The position numbers were made by a program, and so were the translations under genes. This document shows positions 1 to 8,101 of a stretch of DNA of 55,598 bases, one piece after another (the first letter of the stretch is position 1; each line of letters starts with the position of its first letter). This DNA is from Pseudomonadota bacterium (GTDB lineage Bacteria > Myxococcota_A > Bradymonadia > Bradymonadales > GCA-2716585): NCBI GenBank assembly GCA_005804885.1, contig SYOX01000232.1, positions 1-55,598 of the forward strand, given 5' to 3'. A model generated the notes under the pieces. That model was not told the origin of the DNA. It worked only from the letters and a program-made list of their open reading frames with translations, and searched no databases.

Positions 1-2
1 AC

Positions 3-215
3 GGGGTCGATTGGATGACGCGGCGGTGGATCGAGGTGGTCGAGCCCTCGGTGCGGGACAGCCAGATCTTCTCGGCGCTGATCCCCCGGCGCGGTTCGAC
101 GGATTACTGGCGGGTGCTGGCCATCGGCCAGACCCCGGAGACGACCGACGCCGTCCATCGGGCTGTCGACGGCATCGAGCGCATCGTCAAGGGCTTCACC
201 CGCCGCGCGGCCTGA
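3..215 (+). CDS. 3' end of an unrecognised protein, cut by the window edge
   Basis: The frame is open from the first bases of the window and ends at TGA 213-215, giving about 70 C-terminal residues. Third positions are almost all G or C, as in the real genes here, so I take it as coding. The first internal ATG is at base 15, but the frame is open upstream of it, so the true start is probably outside the window. The residues include a Trp/Arg-rich stretch (TRRWIEVVEP) and end in RRAA. I do not recognise a family. No membrane segment is visible in what remains. Confidence 0.5.
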   Translation, partial: GVDWMTRRWIEVVEPSVRDSQIFSALIPRRGSTDYWRVLAIGQTPETTDAVHRAVDGIERIVKGFTRRAA

Positions 216-234
216 GCGCCGGCTTCGGTGGATG

Positions 235-335
235 TTGTCGAGAGGGCGCGCTCCACCCAACGAGGAGAGCGAGCCACCCCGTCGCCCCTGGCCTGCCCCG
301 CCCGTGCCCGAGAGGGCCGCGCACCCTCTCGACAA
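235..335. repeat. 12-bp perfect inverted repeat in a 331-bp gene-free spacer
   Basis: The spacer 216-546 contains no convincing gene. It holds a perfect inverted repeat: TTGTCGAGAGGG at 235-246 and CCCTCTCGACAA at 324-335, separated by 77 bp. It could be a long stem-loop or the ends of a small element. No U-tract follows, so it is not a textbook terminator. Confidence 0.35.
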
Positions 336-546
336 GGCACATCGCCGCGATCGACACGCTCAGATTCGCCGCTTCGGCGGCGCCTCGGAAATTCGTCACC
401 CGCCTCGGCTTTCCGAGCCCGGAGCGCCCAGGGCGCGCCGGCTGCTGGCGCTGCCTTGGGCGAGGGAGCTGGTCAGGACGGGATCGAGGCGTCATCGAGG
501 TCGAGCCGACGGGCATGGCACGGCTCTTGAAGAAAGAGGGCACGCC

Positions 547-1764
547 ATGAAAAGAGCGCTCGCCTCCATCTTGATGATCGCCGCCTTGACCGCCTGCCAG
601 GAGCCGGAAGCGCCTGCGCGGGCTGTGGATCAGGCCGGCTGGATGGTTGAGCACGCGCCGCTCTATCTTGGGGACCGGGCGTGGCGTCGGGCGCGGCTGG
701 AGGAGTCGCTGTGGCGGCCTGAGCTGCCCTACGCCCGCAAGCGGCTCGACAGCGTGGCCCTGGAGGTCGGCGGCTGGGACTTGTTGCCGGAGATCAACGC
801 CAGCGTCGCGCCGGTGCGCGCCGAAGGCCGCCCGACCGGGGCCTTCGAGGGGAGAGCGCTGGAGGCGGGGCGCGCGCCGGAGACGGCGGCGCAATGGCGA
901 GAGCTGGGCGAGCGGGTCTTCTGGACGATGCCGATGCGGCGGGACGCCTATGTCGAGTGGCTGGTCGAGCGCCCGGAGCTGTGGGCCGAGGTGGGCCTTG
1001 AGGTCGACGAGCAGGGCAACCTGCGGGGGCTGACGCGCTTCGTGGACGCGCGCGGGGATGCGCGGGTGGGGGTGACGTGCGGCCTGTGCCACGGCGAAGG
1101 CGGGGTGGCGGGCCGGGGCAGCCGGTCGCTGGATCTGGGGCGAGCCAGGGCGCTCTTTGATCGGGAGCGCGGCCGGGAGCCGGGCCAGTACGAGACCTGG
1201 GGTCCGGGCCGGGTGGACGTGACCGAGGACGGGCAGTCCGACGTGCTGACCATCAAGGATCTGTGGGGCGTCCCCTTCGCCACCCACATCAACAGCAGCG
1301 GCGCCGTCGCCCTGCCCACGCCCGCGGCGCTGGCGCTGCGCTTTGAGACGCAGTACGTCGTCGGGCACGCGATGGAGGCCAGGCCGAGCCGGGTGTTGAC
1401 GTGGGCGCTGACGATGTATGTGTTGACGCTCGACGCGCCGCCCTCGACGCCGGACCTCGACAGCCCCGGCGCGAGGGTCTTTGAGGGGGCCTGCGCGGGC
1501 TGCCACGATCCGGCGCGCGGCTACGGTGGCCCGCTCGTCGACGCCAGAGCGCTCAACAGCGATCCGGCCTCGGCCCTGAGCCCCGCGCGCGGCACGGGCT
1601 TCTACAAGACCCCGAGCTTGATCGGCGTGGGCGCTGGCGGCCCCTACCTGCACGACGGCGGCCAGCCCACCCTCGACGCGCTGCTGGACAGCGGACACCC
1701 CTTCGGCCGCGCGCTGCCTGAGCCTGACAGGCGCGCGCTGGCTTCATTTCTAGAGAGCCTGTAG
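547..1764 (+). CDS. Di-heme c-type cytochrome lipoprotein, MauG/cytochrome c peroxidase-like
   Basis: Predicted 405-residue periplasmic lipoprotein. The start at 547 is preceded by a purine-rich site (GAAAGAGG) and begins a lipoprotein signal with the lipidated Cys at residue 17 (LTAC). Two CxxCH heme sites are visible: CGLCH at about residue 178 and CAGCH at about residue 316. The C-terminal part (FYKTPSLIGV...GPYLHDGG) matches the style of the second domain of di-heme peroxidases and related di-heme oxidases, where Met or His ligands sit near the second heme. It probably carries electrons or reduces peroxide at the membrane surface; the substrate cannot be read from sequence. The next gene starts 20 bp downstream on the same strand, so the two are probably co-transcribed. 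Confidence 0.8.
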   Translation: MKRALASILMIAALTACQEPEAPARAVDQAGWMVEHAPLYLGDRAWRRARLEESLWRPELPYARKRLDSVALEVGGWDLLPEINASVAPVRAEGRPTGAFEGRALEAGRAPETAAQWRELGERVFWTMPMRRDAYVEWLVERPELWAEVGLEVDEQGNLRGLTRFVDARGDARVGVTCGLCHGEGGVAGRGSRSLDLGRARALFDRERGREPGQYETWGPGRVDVTEDGQSDVLTIKDLWGVPFATHINSSGAVALPTPAALALRFETQYVVGHAMEARPSRVLTWALTMYVLTLDAPPSTPDLDSPGARVFEGACAGCHDPARGYGGPLVDARALNSDPASALSPARGTGFYKTPSLIGVGAGGPYLHDGGQPTLDALLDSGHPFGRALPEPDRRALASFLESL

Positions 1765-1784
1765 TGCCAACCCTGGAGGATCCC

Positions 1785-2489
1785 ATGAGAAGTATGAAGA
1801 CGCTCCTGATCGCCGCCCTGCTCCCCCTGGCCGCGCTGACCGCCGTCGGCTGCGTCGAGGAGTACTCGCCGGGTGAGGAGGAGGCCGAGCCCGAGGCCAA
1901 CCCCGAGGCCAACCCCGAGGCCAACCCGGACGTTGATCCCTTGAGCGAGAGCACCCTGTCGCTGACCTACATCGCGGGGCACTTCGGCAGCTACCGAGAC
2001 TGCCCCGACCAGGCCTTCAGCCCCGACGAGCCCGATGCTCCGGGCGAAGGCGCGAGGCCGGACGGGATCCAGGAGGAGCCGGACGGCGACTGCGCCGATC
2101 CTTGCGGGCCGCTGAACTGCGAGGCCGCGCAGATCACGCTGCGGGTCGCCAACATCGGCGACGAGGCCGTCGCTGGCGTCAACGTCCTTGAGATCCTGAT
2201 CCTGGACGCGCAGGACTTCGAGCGCGCCTCGATGCCCATCCTCTCGGTCTCGCGCACCGACAGCGGCGGCGAGTTCGACGGCCGCCTCGAGGCGGGCCAG
2301 AGCGTCGACCTGCGCGTCGAGTTCCGCGGCCCGCTGGATCTCGCCGAGATCCTCGGCGCCAACAACGACGGCGACCGGATCAGCGGCGGCCAGGAGGCTC
2401 GCCTGCGCATCACCGTCGCCGCCGAGGGTCAGGACGCCGCCAGCCTCGACTCGCCGGGCCTCTTCTCGCTGCCCGAGGTCGACACCTGA
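1785..2489 (+). CDS. Secreted lipoprotein with an Ig-like/CARDB-like domain, function unknown
   Basis: A 234-residue protein. GGAGG at 1775-1779 fixes the start at 1785. The signal ends in AVGC with the lipid Cys at residue 23, followed by an acidic low-complexity linker with repeated PEAN units. The remainder alternates hydrophobic and polar residues (ITLRVANIGDEAV, SVDLRVEFRG, ARLRITVAAE), which fits a CARDB-like beta-sandwich found in adhesins and secreted enzymes. Cysteines cluster near residues 100-115. It follows the di-heme cytochrome by 20 bp. The last codons, including the stop, fall in a 51-bp unit that is repeated downstream. The domain call is by pattern only. Confidence 0.65.
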   Translation: MRSMKTLLIAALLPLAALTAVGCVEEYSPGEEEAEPEANPEANPEANPDVDPLSESTLSLTYIAGHFGSYRDCPDQAFSPDEPDAPGEGARPDGIQEEPDGDCADPCGPLNCEAAQITLRVANIGDEAVAGVNVLEILILDAQDFERASMPILSVSRTDSGGEFDGRLEAGQSVDLRVEFRGPLDLAEILGANNDGDRISGGQEARLRITVAAEGQDAASLDSPGLFSLPEVDT

Positions 2490-2580
2490 TCTCAAGGCCC
2501 AAGGTCGAACCTGATCGCGCTGCCCGAGGTCGACACCCGATCTCAAGGCCCGAGGTCGGCGCCTGATCGCACTGCCCGAG
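2469..2580. repeat. 51/52-bp tandem repeat that includes the stop codon of the upstream gene
   Basis: Copy 1 (2469-2519) starts inside the last codons of the lipoprotein gene and contains its TGA. Copy 2 (2520-2571) follows directly with about six differences plus one extra base. A third partial copy (CTGCCCGAG) starts at 2572. The first half of each unit reads CTGCCCGAGGTCGACACC or a one-base variant. Confidence 0.8.
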
Positions 2581-2725
2581 ACACCTGCTCGGCAAGGGCT
2601 GGGGTTCGCGCCCCTCCTGTGGCACGCTCTGACCATCGCCGCGCCCCGCCGGCCGCCGATCCGATTCGGTGGCCGACGAGGGCCTCAAGGTCGGATCGAC
2701 GCGCCCACGCCCCAGAGGCCCGCCC

Positions 2726-4009
2726 ATGCCCCAATCATCCCGCAAGATCCTTGACTTGCTATGCTTTTCGACATCCTTGTGCGCCCTGGTCGCTTGCGGC
2801 GAGGATGGACAGCGAGGAGGCGCCGAGCCCGAGGCGGCCCCAGAGGCCTCACCCGAGCCGATCCCCGAGCCCGAGCCGAGCCCTGAGGCATCCCCAGAGC
2901 CCTCGCCTGAGGCGAGCCCTGAACCGGAGCCCGAGGACTTCCCCGTGATCGACTATGGTCAGCGCGGCCCCTACGCGGTCGGCCGAGCGCACTTCGTGCT
3001 GGTGGACGAGGCGAGGGGGCGGAGCCTCCCGGTGCAGGTCTGGTATCCGGCGGCGGCGGGGTCGGCGGAGGTCGAGTCGCCGATCGAGGCGCTGCTGGTC
3101 GACGAGGAGCAGCGGACGACCTACGCGGGCCTGCTGGCCGAGGCCCCGCAGGGGTGCCCGACGCGGCAGATCGTCGACGCGGCCGACGCGCCGATCTCGG
3201 AGGATGAGGCGCGGTGGCCGCTGGTGGCCTTCTCGCATTGCTTGCAGTGCGTGCGCTTCTCCAGCGTGTCGGTGGCGGCGCACCTGGCCAGCCACGGGAT
3301 CGCAGTGGCGGCGCCGGATCACGTCACCGACACGCTCTACGACAAGCTCGACGGCGCCGATGGCCAGCTCTCCGACCGCTTCCTTCAGGTCAGGGCCGGC
3401 GACATCCAGGCGGTCCTGGACGCGATGCTGGAGGGCGATCCTGCCCTGCCGCCGCAGCTTGACGGGCGGATGGACCCGGATCGGGTCGGGGTCTTCGGGC
3501 ACAGCTTCGGGGCGGTGACGACGGGGCGCGTCCTGCAGCTTGACCCGAGGCCGAGGGCGGGGCTGGCGCTGGCGGCGCCGATGGAGAACCCGATCTTCCC
3601 GAGCGTGAAGCTGGCCGAGATCGACAAGCCGATCCTCTTGATGGTCGCCCGGGAGGACAACAGCATCACGGAGGTCGGCAACAGCATCATGCGGTCGAAC
3701 TTCGAAAAAGCCGCGCCGCCAGCCTGGAAGATCGAGGTCGAGGACGCCGGCCACTGGTCCTTCTCGGACATCTGCGCCCTGATCGACAGCTTCGACCCTG
3801 GCTGCGGCGAGGGCGTGCGGCAGACCGTGCGGGGGGAGGCCTTCGTGTACCTGCCGGTCGACGAGGGGATCCAGATCGCGCGGCGGGCGACGGCGGCCTT
3901 CTTCGACGGGCACCTGAGGGGAAACCCCCACGCGCTCGACGCGCTGGAGGTGGTCGAGCCCGGCAGCGGCGTCACCGTCGAGGTCCGCCTCGATCCTGGC
4001 GGTCGTTGA
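2726..4009 (+). CDS. Alpha/beta-hydrolase lipoprotein, PAF-acetylhydrolase/dienelactone hydrolase-like
   Basis: A 427-residue predicted lipoprotein. The start at 2726 gives a signal with lipobox LVAC (Cys24), then a long Pro/Glu/Ala/Ser linker (repeats of PEASPEP) to about residue 72. The rest is an alpha/beta-hydrolase: opening strand (GRAHFVLVDEARG...VQVWYPA), oxyanion region (LVAFSHCL), nucleophile elbow GHSFG with Ser260, and a late His343 in the DAGHWSF motif. The opening strand is typical of the PAF-acetylhydrolase isoform II-like family, which cleaves ester bonds. The natural substrate is unknown. The linker would hold the enzyme away from the membrane. The end of the gene is part of a 38-bp tandem repeat. 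Confidence 0.78.
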   Translation: MPQSSRKILDLLCFSTSLCALVACGEDGQRGGAEPEAAPEASPEPIPEPEPSPEASPEPSPEASPEPEPEDFPVIDYGQRGPYAVGRAHFVLVDEARGRSLPVQVWYPAAAGSAEVESPIEALLVDEEQRTTYAGLLAEAPQGCPTRQIVDAADAPISEDEARWPLVAFSHCLQCVRFSSVSVAAHLASHGIAVAAPDHVTDTLYDKLDGADGQLSDRFLQVRAGDIQAVLDAMLEGDPALPPQLDGRMDPDRVGVFGHSFGAVTTGRVLQLDPRPRAGLALAAPMENPIFPSVKLAEIDKPILLMVAREDNSITEVGNSIMRSNFEKAAPPAWKIEVEDAGHWSFSDICALIDSFDPGCGEGVRQTVRGEAFVYLPVDEGIQIARRATAAFFDGHLRGNPHALDALEVVEPGSGVTVEVRLDPGGR

Positions 4010-4104
4010 GGCGCCGCCGCGGGCTCCTCGATACCGGCGATTGTTGAGGCGTTGCCGCGGGCTGCTTGATCCTGGCGGTTGTTGAGGCGCCGACTCAGGC
4101 TGCT
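3991..4104. repeat. 38-bp tandem repeat (3 copies) starting inside the hydrolase 3' end
   Basis: Units begin at 3991, 4029 and 4067. The core reads GATCCTGGCGGTCGTTGAGG, and in copy 1 it carries the TGA stop of the hydrolase. The copies differ at a few positions, so the array is not recent. Confidence 0.75.
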
Positions 4105-4111
4105 CGGGCGT

Positions 4112-4260
4112 GCTGGCGGTCGAGAGGATCGGCCGCTTTGCATGCCTTCGGCGCGCTGGTGGTTGAGAGGATCGGCCGCTTTGCACGCCTTCGGCGCGCT
4201 GGCGGTCGAGGAGCGCGGCCACCTCTCACGCAGACGGCGCTCTGGCGGTCGAGAGGATCG
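4112..4260. repeat. 43-bp degenerate tandem repeat in the spacer
   Basis: The remainder of the gene-free stretch 4010-4311 is filled by a second array. Units start at 4112, 4155 and 4198 with the core GCTGGCGGTCGAGAGGATCG, and a broken fourth copy lies near 4241. The core shares CTGGCGGT with the 38-bp array just upstream, so one may derive from the other. Confidence 0.7.
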
Positions 4261-4311
4261 ATCATCGCGGGGCTCGTCGCGCTGGAGCGCGGCCGGCCTT
4301 GTTCGAGGGGA

Positions 4312-4716
4312 TCAGGGCGCCGCGATCTCGAAGCTGGAGGTGATCTCGACATTGCCGGCCAGCATCAGCGACACGGAGCAGTAGCGCTCCAGGCTCAGCT
4401 TGATGGCGCGCTCGACCTTGGCCGCGTCGAGCCCCTGGCCAGCCACGACGTAATGGGCGTGGATGCGGGTGAAGAGCCTCGGGGCCTCCTCGCGGCGCTC
4501 GGCGGAGAGCTCGCAGCGGCAGTCGTCGATGGGCTCGCGCATCTTCTGCAGGATCATCACGACGTCGATGGAGGAGCAGGCCCCGACGGCGATCTGCACG
4601 AGCTCCATCGGGCTGGGCGCCTCCTCGACGTCGCCGTCGATCGCCAGCGTGTGCCCCGAGTTGGAGCGCCCCTCAAAGCGCAGCCCCTCGCCGGTCCAGG
4701 TTACGGTCGCCTTCAT
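4312..4716 (-). CDS. OsmC/Ohr family protein
   Basis: A 134-residue cytoplasmic protein of usual OsmC length. GAGGTG upstream selects the ATG at 4716. The family pattern is clear: an N-terminal strand (MKATVTWTGEGLRFEG), the helix with the first conserved Cys (QIAVGACSSIDVVMIL), and the second conserved Cys near the end (LERYCSVSLML), then a final strand. In OsmC/Ohr proteins the two cysteines reduce organic hydroperoxides; many OsmC members with this layout are less well characterised. It stands alone, divergent from the ABC-F gene across a 246-bp spacer. Confidence 0.85.
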   Translation of the reverse strand: MKATVTWTGEGLRFEGRSNSGHTLAIDGDVEEAPSPMELVQIAVGACSSIDVVMILQKMREPIDDCRCELSAERREEAPRLFTRIHAHYVVAGQGLDAAKVERAIKLSLERYCSVSLMLAGNVEITSSFEIAAP

Positions 4717-4893
4717 GGTCACCTCGTCGAGCTGGTGGAGTGACGGGCGCCTTCGAGTCCAGCGCCCATCCAAGTGGTGGACAGCGCCGTCGATCAGTCA
4801 AGCAGGCACTTGAGGAGGATGGCGGCCCACCTCGGCCAGCGGCGCTGGCGCCGCGCCCGACGCCGCTCGGCGCCCCTTTGGCCGAGCCCGTTG

Positions 4894-4915
4894 ACCTGAG
4901 GCGGTTGCCTCAGGT
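4894..4915 (+). promoter_or_regulatory. 9-bp perfect stem-loop in the presumed leader of the ABC-F gene
   Basis: ACCTGAGGC (4894-4902), loop GGTT, GCCTCAGGT (4907-4915). It ends 47 bp before the ABC-F start codon and has no following U-run. Leader hairpins control some ABC-F resistance factors by attenuation, but here the position is the only support. Confidence 0.35.
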
Positions 4916-4962
4916 TCGGGCGATGCCTACATGGTGCGCCGTCCTTCGCCTGGGGGTGGATC

Positions 4963-5589
4963 ATGCTGGTGGCCAGCCTTCGCAACGTCGCACGGAGCCA
5001 CGGCTCGCAGACAGTCTTGACCGACGTCAACATGACGCTCAACGCCGGTCGAAAGATCGGCCTCATCGGCGCAAACGGGAGCGGCAAGACCACCTTGATC
5101 CGCGTCCTGCTCGGGGAGCTGCCGGCCGACAGCGGGCAGGTCTTCGTGCCGCCCGACACGCGGGTGGGCTACGTGCCCCAGGCGGTCGCCTTCGACGAGG
5201 GGCAGACCGTGATGGGGTACATGCGGGCCGACGTGGATCGCCTCACGGACGCTCTGCGGGACGCCGAGGAGCGGCTGGCGCAGGCCGGCGAGGGGGAGAT
5301 GGAGGTCGCGCTTCGGGGTTACGAGCGGGCGCGGCTGGCCTACGACGCGGCCGAGGGGGATCTCTTCGAGGACAGGGTGGTGGCGATGCTCGACGCGCTG
5401 GGGCTGGGCGGCCGGACAGCGCAGGCCATCTCGACGCTCTCGGGCGGCGAGCGCAATGTCCTGGCGATGGCCGAGGCGCTGCTGGCCCGCCCCGACCTGC
5501 TCGTCCTCGATGAGCCGGGCAACCACCTCGACATGGAGGGGGTGGCCTGGCTGGAGGCCTTCCTGGCCCGCTACGAGGGGCCGCGCTGA
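4963..5589 (+). CDS. ABC-F family ATPase, N-terminal part (frameshifted gene)
   Basis: First nucleotide-binding domain of an ABC-F protein, a cytoplasmic ribosome-associated class with two ATPase domains and no membrane segments. Visible: Walker A GANGSGKT at about residues 35-42, signature LSGGERN, and Walker B/D-loop LLVLDEPGNHLD (Gly replaces the usual Thr of DEPTNHLD). The frame stops at 5587-5589, just before the H-loop. Reading one base back after a run of four G (5577-5580) restores GAALIVSHNRYLLD and then continues without interruption into the frame of the second part. A single missing G therefore explains the break. It could be a real mutation or a sequence error. The start at 4963 has GGGGGTGG upstream. 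Confidence 0.75.
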   Translation: MLVASLRNVARSHGSQTVLTDVNMTLNAGRKIGLIGANGSGKTTLIRVLLGELPADSGQVFVPPDTRVGYVPQAVAFDEGQTVMGYMRADVDRLTDALRDAEERLAQAGEGEMEVALRGYERARLAYDAAEGDLFEDRVVAMLDALGLGGRTAQAISTLSGGERNVLAMAEALLARPDLLVLDEPGNHLDMEGVAWLEAFLARYEGPR

Positions 5590-5657
5590 TCGTCTCCCAC
5601 AACCGCTACCTGCTCGACCGGGTCGTCGACGGGATCTACCACCTTGAGGACGGCGAG

Positions 5658-6854
5658 GTGCGCTATTACGAGGGGGGCTACTCGTCGTATCGGTCGACGG
5701 TGTTGAGGGAACGGATGGCGCAGCAGGCCGATTACTCGGCCAACCAGAAGCGGCTGGCGCAGCTCGAGGATCTGGTCAAGCGCTTCGCGGCCATCGCCAG
5801 CCGGACCTCCGATCCGGCCTGGGGCAAGAGGCTGCGGGCGCGACGCTCGCAGCTCTCCCGCGAGAAGGCCGACGCGGTGGAGGCGCCGCAGGGCGACGCG
5901 GGCAAGATAAGGGCCCGCTTCGAGGCCGAGGCCTCGCGGGCCGACATCGCCCTCCAGATCCGGGGGTACAGCAAGGGCTTCGGAGAGCGAATCCTCTTTG
6001 ATGACGCGGATCTGGACGTGTCCTGCGGCGAGCGGGTCGCGCTGGTGGGGGCCAACGGGAGCGGCAAGAGCACTCTGATCCGGGACATCATCGCGGAGGG
6101 GAACTGGGAGCACCCCGTGTTGAGGGTGGGGCCGAGCCTGCAGGTGGGCTACTCGGCACAGCAGCAGGAGGTGCTCGACCCCGACAAGACGGTCATGGAG
6201 CAGCTGCGCGCGTGGTTGCCGATGACGCAACAGGCGGCCTTCGGCTTCTTGTCGCGCTTCCACTTCGGGGCCAGGGACGCGCAAAAGCGGATCGGCGATC
6301 TGTCGGGCGGCGAGCGCAACAGGCTGCAGCTCGCCCGGCTGGCGGCGCTCGGGCCCAACTTCTTGATCCTCGACGAGCCGACCAACCACCTCGACATCCC
6401 GGCGCGCGAGGCCATCGAGGAGGCGCTGGCCGACTTCAAGGGGACGATCCTGGTGGTGTCCCACGATCGCTACTTCCTCGACAAGCTGGCCGAGCGGGTC
6501 GTGGAGATCGAGGATGGGAAGATGGTCTCCTTCGAGGGCAATTTTTCGGAGTACTGGCACGCCAGGAAGGCCGCCAGCGCGCGCTCGACGGGGCGGGTCA
6601 ACCAGCGCGGCAAGGATCGCGCGAGGCCCCGGCAGGCGGCGGACGGCGGCGCTCAGGGGCGCGACGAGGGCCGCGCCGCCGAGCTTGAGGCGCGCATTCA
6701 GGAGGCCGAGGCCCTCAAGGTCGAGATTGAAGCCCAGCTCTCGCGGGCCTTTGAGAGGGGGGATCAGCGCGAGGGCAAGCGCTTGGACAAGCAGCTTCGG
6801 CAGCTCGGGCCGAGGGTGGCGCAGCTGTATGAAGCGTGGATGGCGCTCGGTTGA
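5658..6854 (+). CDS. ABC-F family ATPase, C-terminal part (same frameshifted gene)
   Basis: Continuation of the gene above. The frame is really open from about 5577; 5658 is only the first usable start codon (GTG). It holds the inter-domain linker helices (a Lys/Arg-rich coiled region over the first 90 residues), then the second ATPase domain with Walker A GANGSGKS, signature LSGGERNR and Walker B LILDEPTNHLD, and a charged C-terminal coiled-coil. Joined across the shift, the protein would have about 630 residues, normal for EttA/Uup-type ABC-F factors that modulate the ribosomal exit or peptidyl-transferase region. If the frameshift is real, this half alone would not make a working two-domain ATPase. 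Confidence 0.75.
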   Translation: MRYYEGGYSSYRSTVLRERMAQQADYSANQKRLAQLEDLVKRFAAIASRTSDPAWGKRLRARRSQLSREKADAVEAPQGDAGKIRARFEAEASRADIALQIRGYSKGFGERILFDDADLDVSCGERVALVGANGSGKSTLIRDIIAEGNWEHPVLRVGPSLQVGYSAQQQEVLDPDKTVMEQLRAWLPMTQQAAFGFLSRFHFGARDAQKRIGDLSGGERNRLQLARLAALGPNFLILDEPTNHLDIPAREAIEEALADFKGTILVVSHDRYFLDKLAERVVEIEDGKMVSFEGNFSEYWHARKAASARSTGRVNQRGKDRARPRQAADGGAQGRDEGRAAELEARIQEAEALKVEIEAQLSRAFERGDQREGKRLDKQLRQLGPRVAQLYEAWMALG

Positions 6855-6975
6855 GGGCCGACGCCGACCCCCGAAGCGGAGGCGGGATTCAGCGGGGGGT
6901 TGACCTTGCGGCGGCGCTCGACACCCTGCATCATGCCATCCTGTTTCATCCAGAGGGCCAGGGCAGGAGGAGGTC

Positions 6976-7977
6976 ATGGGTACGAGGGGGTGCGTGGCGG
7001 CCTTGTTGGGGCTTTGGGCGCTTGGGGTGCCGTGGTTCGCGGCGGCGCAGGACGGCGCCGCGCTGGAGCGAGAGCCCGGGGCGCGGGCCTGGGAGGGGCC
7101 GGAGGAGCGCCGGGTCGAGCCGGTGGAGACGGACCTGTGGACGGTACTGTCGATCGGGGTGACGGTCTACACCTTGACGGCGCTGACCCACGAGGCCTTC
7201 GGGCACGAGGGCGCTTGCCTGCTCGCGGGCGAGAAGCCCGAGGGCTTCAGCCTGGGCATCGCGGGGTGTTCGGAGGGCAAGACGCTGACGCGGGGGGACA
7301 ACGCGCTGGTGTCGGCGGGCGGGGCCCTGGCCAACGCGCTCCACGGTGGCGGTGCGGTGGCGATGCTGTCTCTGTCGCCGCCGGACGATGGGGCGGCCTA
7401 TTATTATTGGTGGCTGACGGGGGCCACGAACCTCTTTGCGGCCTCGGGCTATCTGCTGGCCGGGCCGTGGGTGCCCGAGGGGGACTTCAACACCAGGACA
7501 GGCGTGCTGGCGGGCCTTGATCCTGAGCTTGGGTGGCAGATCGGGGTCTCGGCCCTGGGGGCGGCGATGACCTTCGGGTCGCTGTTCTTGATGAACGATC
7601 TGGCCGAGCCGCTGCTGGGGCGCGACCCCGATCTGCGCTCGGATCGTCGGCTGAACCTGACCCTGTGGCCCTACCTGGTCGGGGCGGGGCTTTTGACGGC
7701 CAGCGCGGCGCTGACGCGCTTCGACGACAGCGGCCCGGTGGTCTTGAGCGCCGCCGTGGGCAACTTCGCCGGGACACTCTTTCTAGGATATATGCCGCTC
7801 TTCTTCACGGACGATGTCTTCTATCCCAGCGTCGAGGACAGCCCCGATCGCCCGCTGTCCATCGGACCGGACCCGACCTGGATGGCCGTGGGCACGGCGG
7901 CGGCCTTGACCGCGATCTTCGTCTTCGGGCCGGGCCTGGGGAACTTCCCCCAGGAGCACCCCTTCGACCCCTTCTGA
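6976..7977 (+). CDS. Multi-pass membrane protein with an HExxxHE motif, possibly M50-like
   Basis: A 333-residue protein with AGGAGGAGG just upstream of the ATG. It has a cleavable signal (about residues 1-25, ending AAAQ), a short acidic segment, then about six hydrophobic segments. The first core helix carries THEAFGHEGA, with His72, Glu73 and His77. The next segment has SAGGALANALHGG, which recalls the second conserved motif of site-2 (M50) proteases. The His spacing is one residue longer than canonical HExxH, so catalysis is uncertain. It lies alone between the ABC-F gene and a convergent hypothetical gene. I cannot assign a substrate. Confidence 0.6.
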   Translation: MGTRGCVAALLGLWALGVPWFAAAQDGAALEREPGARAWEGPEERRVEPVETDLWTVLSIGVTVYTLTALTHEAFGHEGACLLAGEKPEGFSLGIAGCSEGKTLTRGDNALVSAGGALANALHGGGAVAMLSLSPPDDGAAYYYWWLTGATNLFAASGYLLAGPWVPEGDFNTRTGVLAGLDPELGWQIGVSALGAAMTFGSLFLMNDLAEPLLGRDPDLRSDRRLNLTLWPYLVGAGLLTASAALTRFDDSGPVVLSAAVGNFAGTLFLGYMPLFFTDDVFYPSVEDSPDRPLSIGPDPTWMAVGTAAALTAIFVFGPGLGNFPQEHPFDPF

Positions 7978-7999
7978 CCCTGGCCCGGCGCTCTCCACC

Positions 8000-8018
8000 A
8001 GCCGCTGAACCAGCGGCT
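8000..8018. terminator. Hairpin between convergent genes
   Basis: AGCCGCT (8000-8006), loop GAACC, AGCGGCT (8012-8018) is a perfect 7-bp stem placed between the ends of two convergent genes (7977 and 8102). A short T-rich stretch is lacking, so it may work as a bidirectional block rather than a classic intrinsic terminator. Confidence 0.4.
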
Positions 8019-8101
8019 TGTCGAAACGAGCGTGGAACGAGGCCGACGAGGGCACAGGGCAACACCACCGCCGATGCCGATGGACAGGGGACCGGATGGG
8101 A

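Noticed and set aside
196..1698. Long minus-strand frame opposite the cytochrome gene
   Set aside because: It is an Arg/Pro/Gly-rich shadow of a gene with two CxxCH motifs; in GC-rich DNA such antisense frames stay open by chance.
5560..5600. Programmed -1 frameshift in the ABC-F gene
   Set aside because: No X-XXY-YYZ slippery heptamer in the right phase and no clear downstream stimulator; a missing G is simpler.
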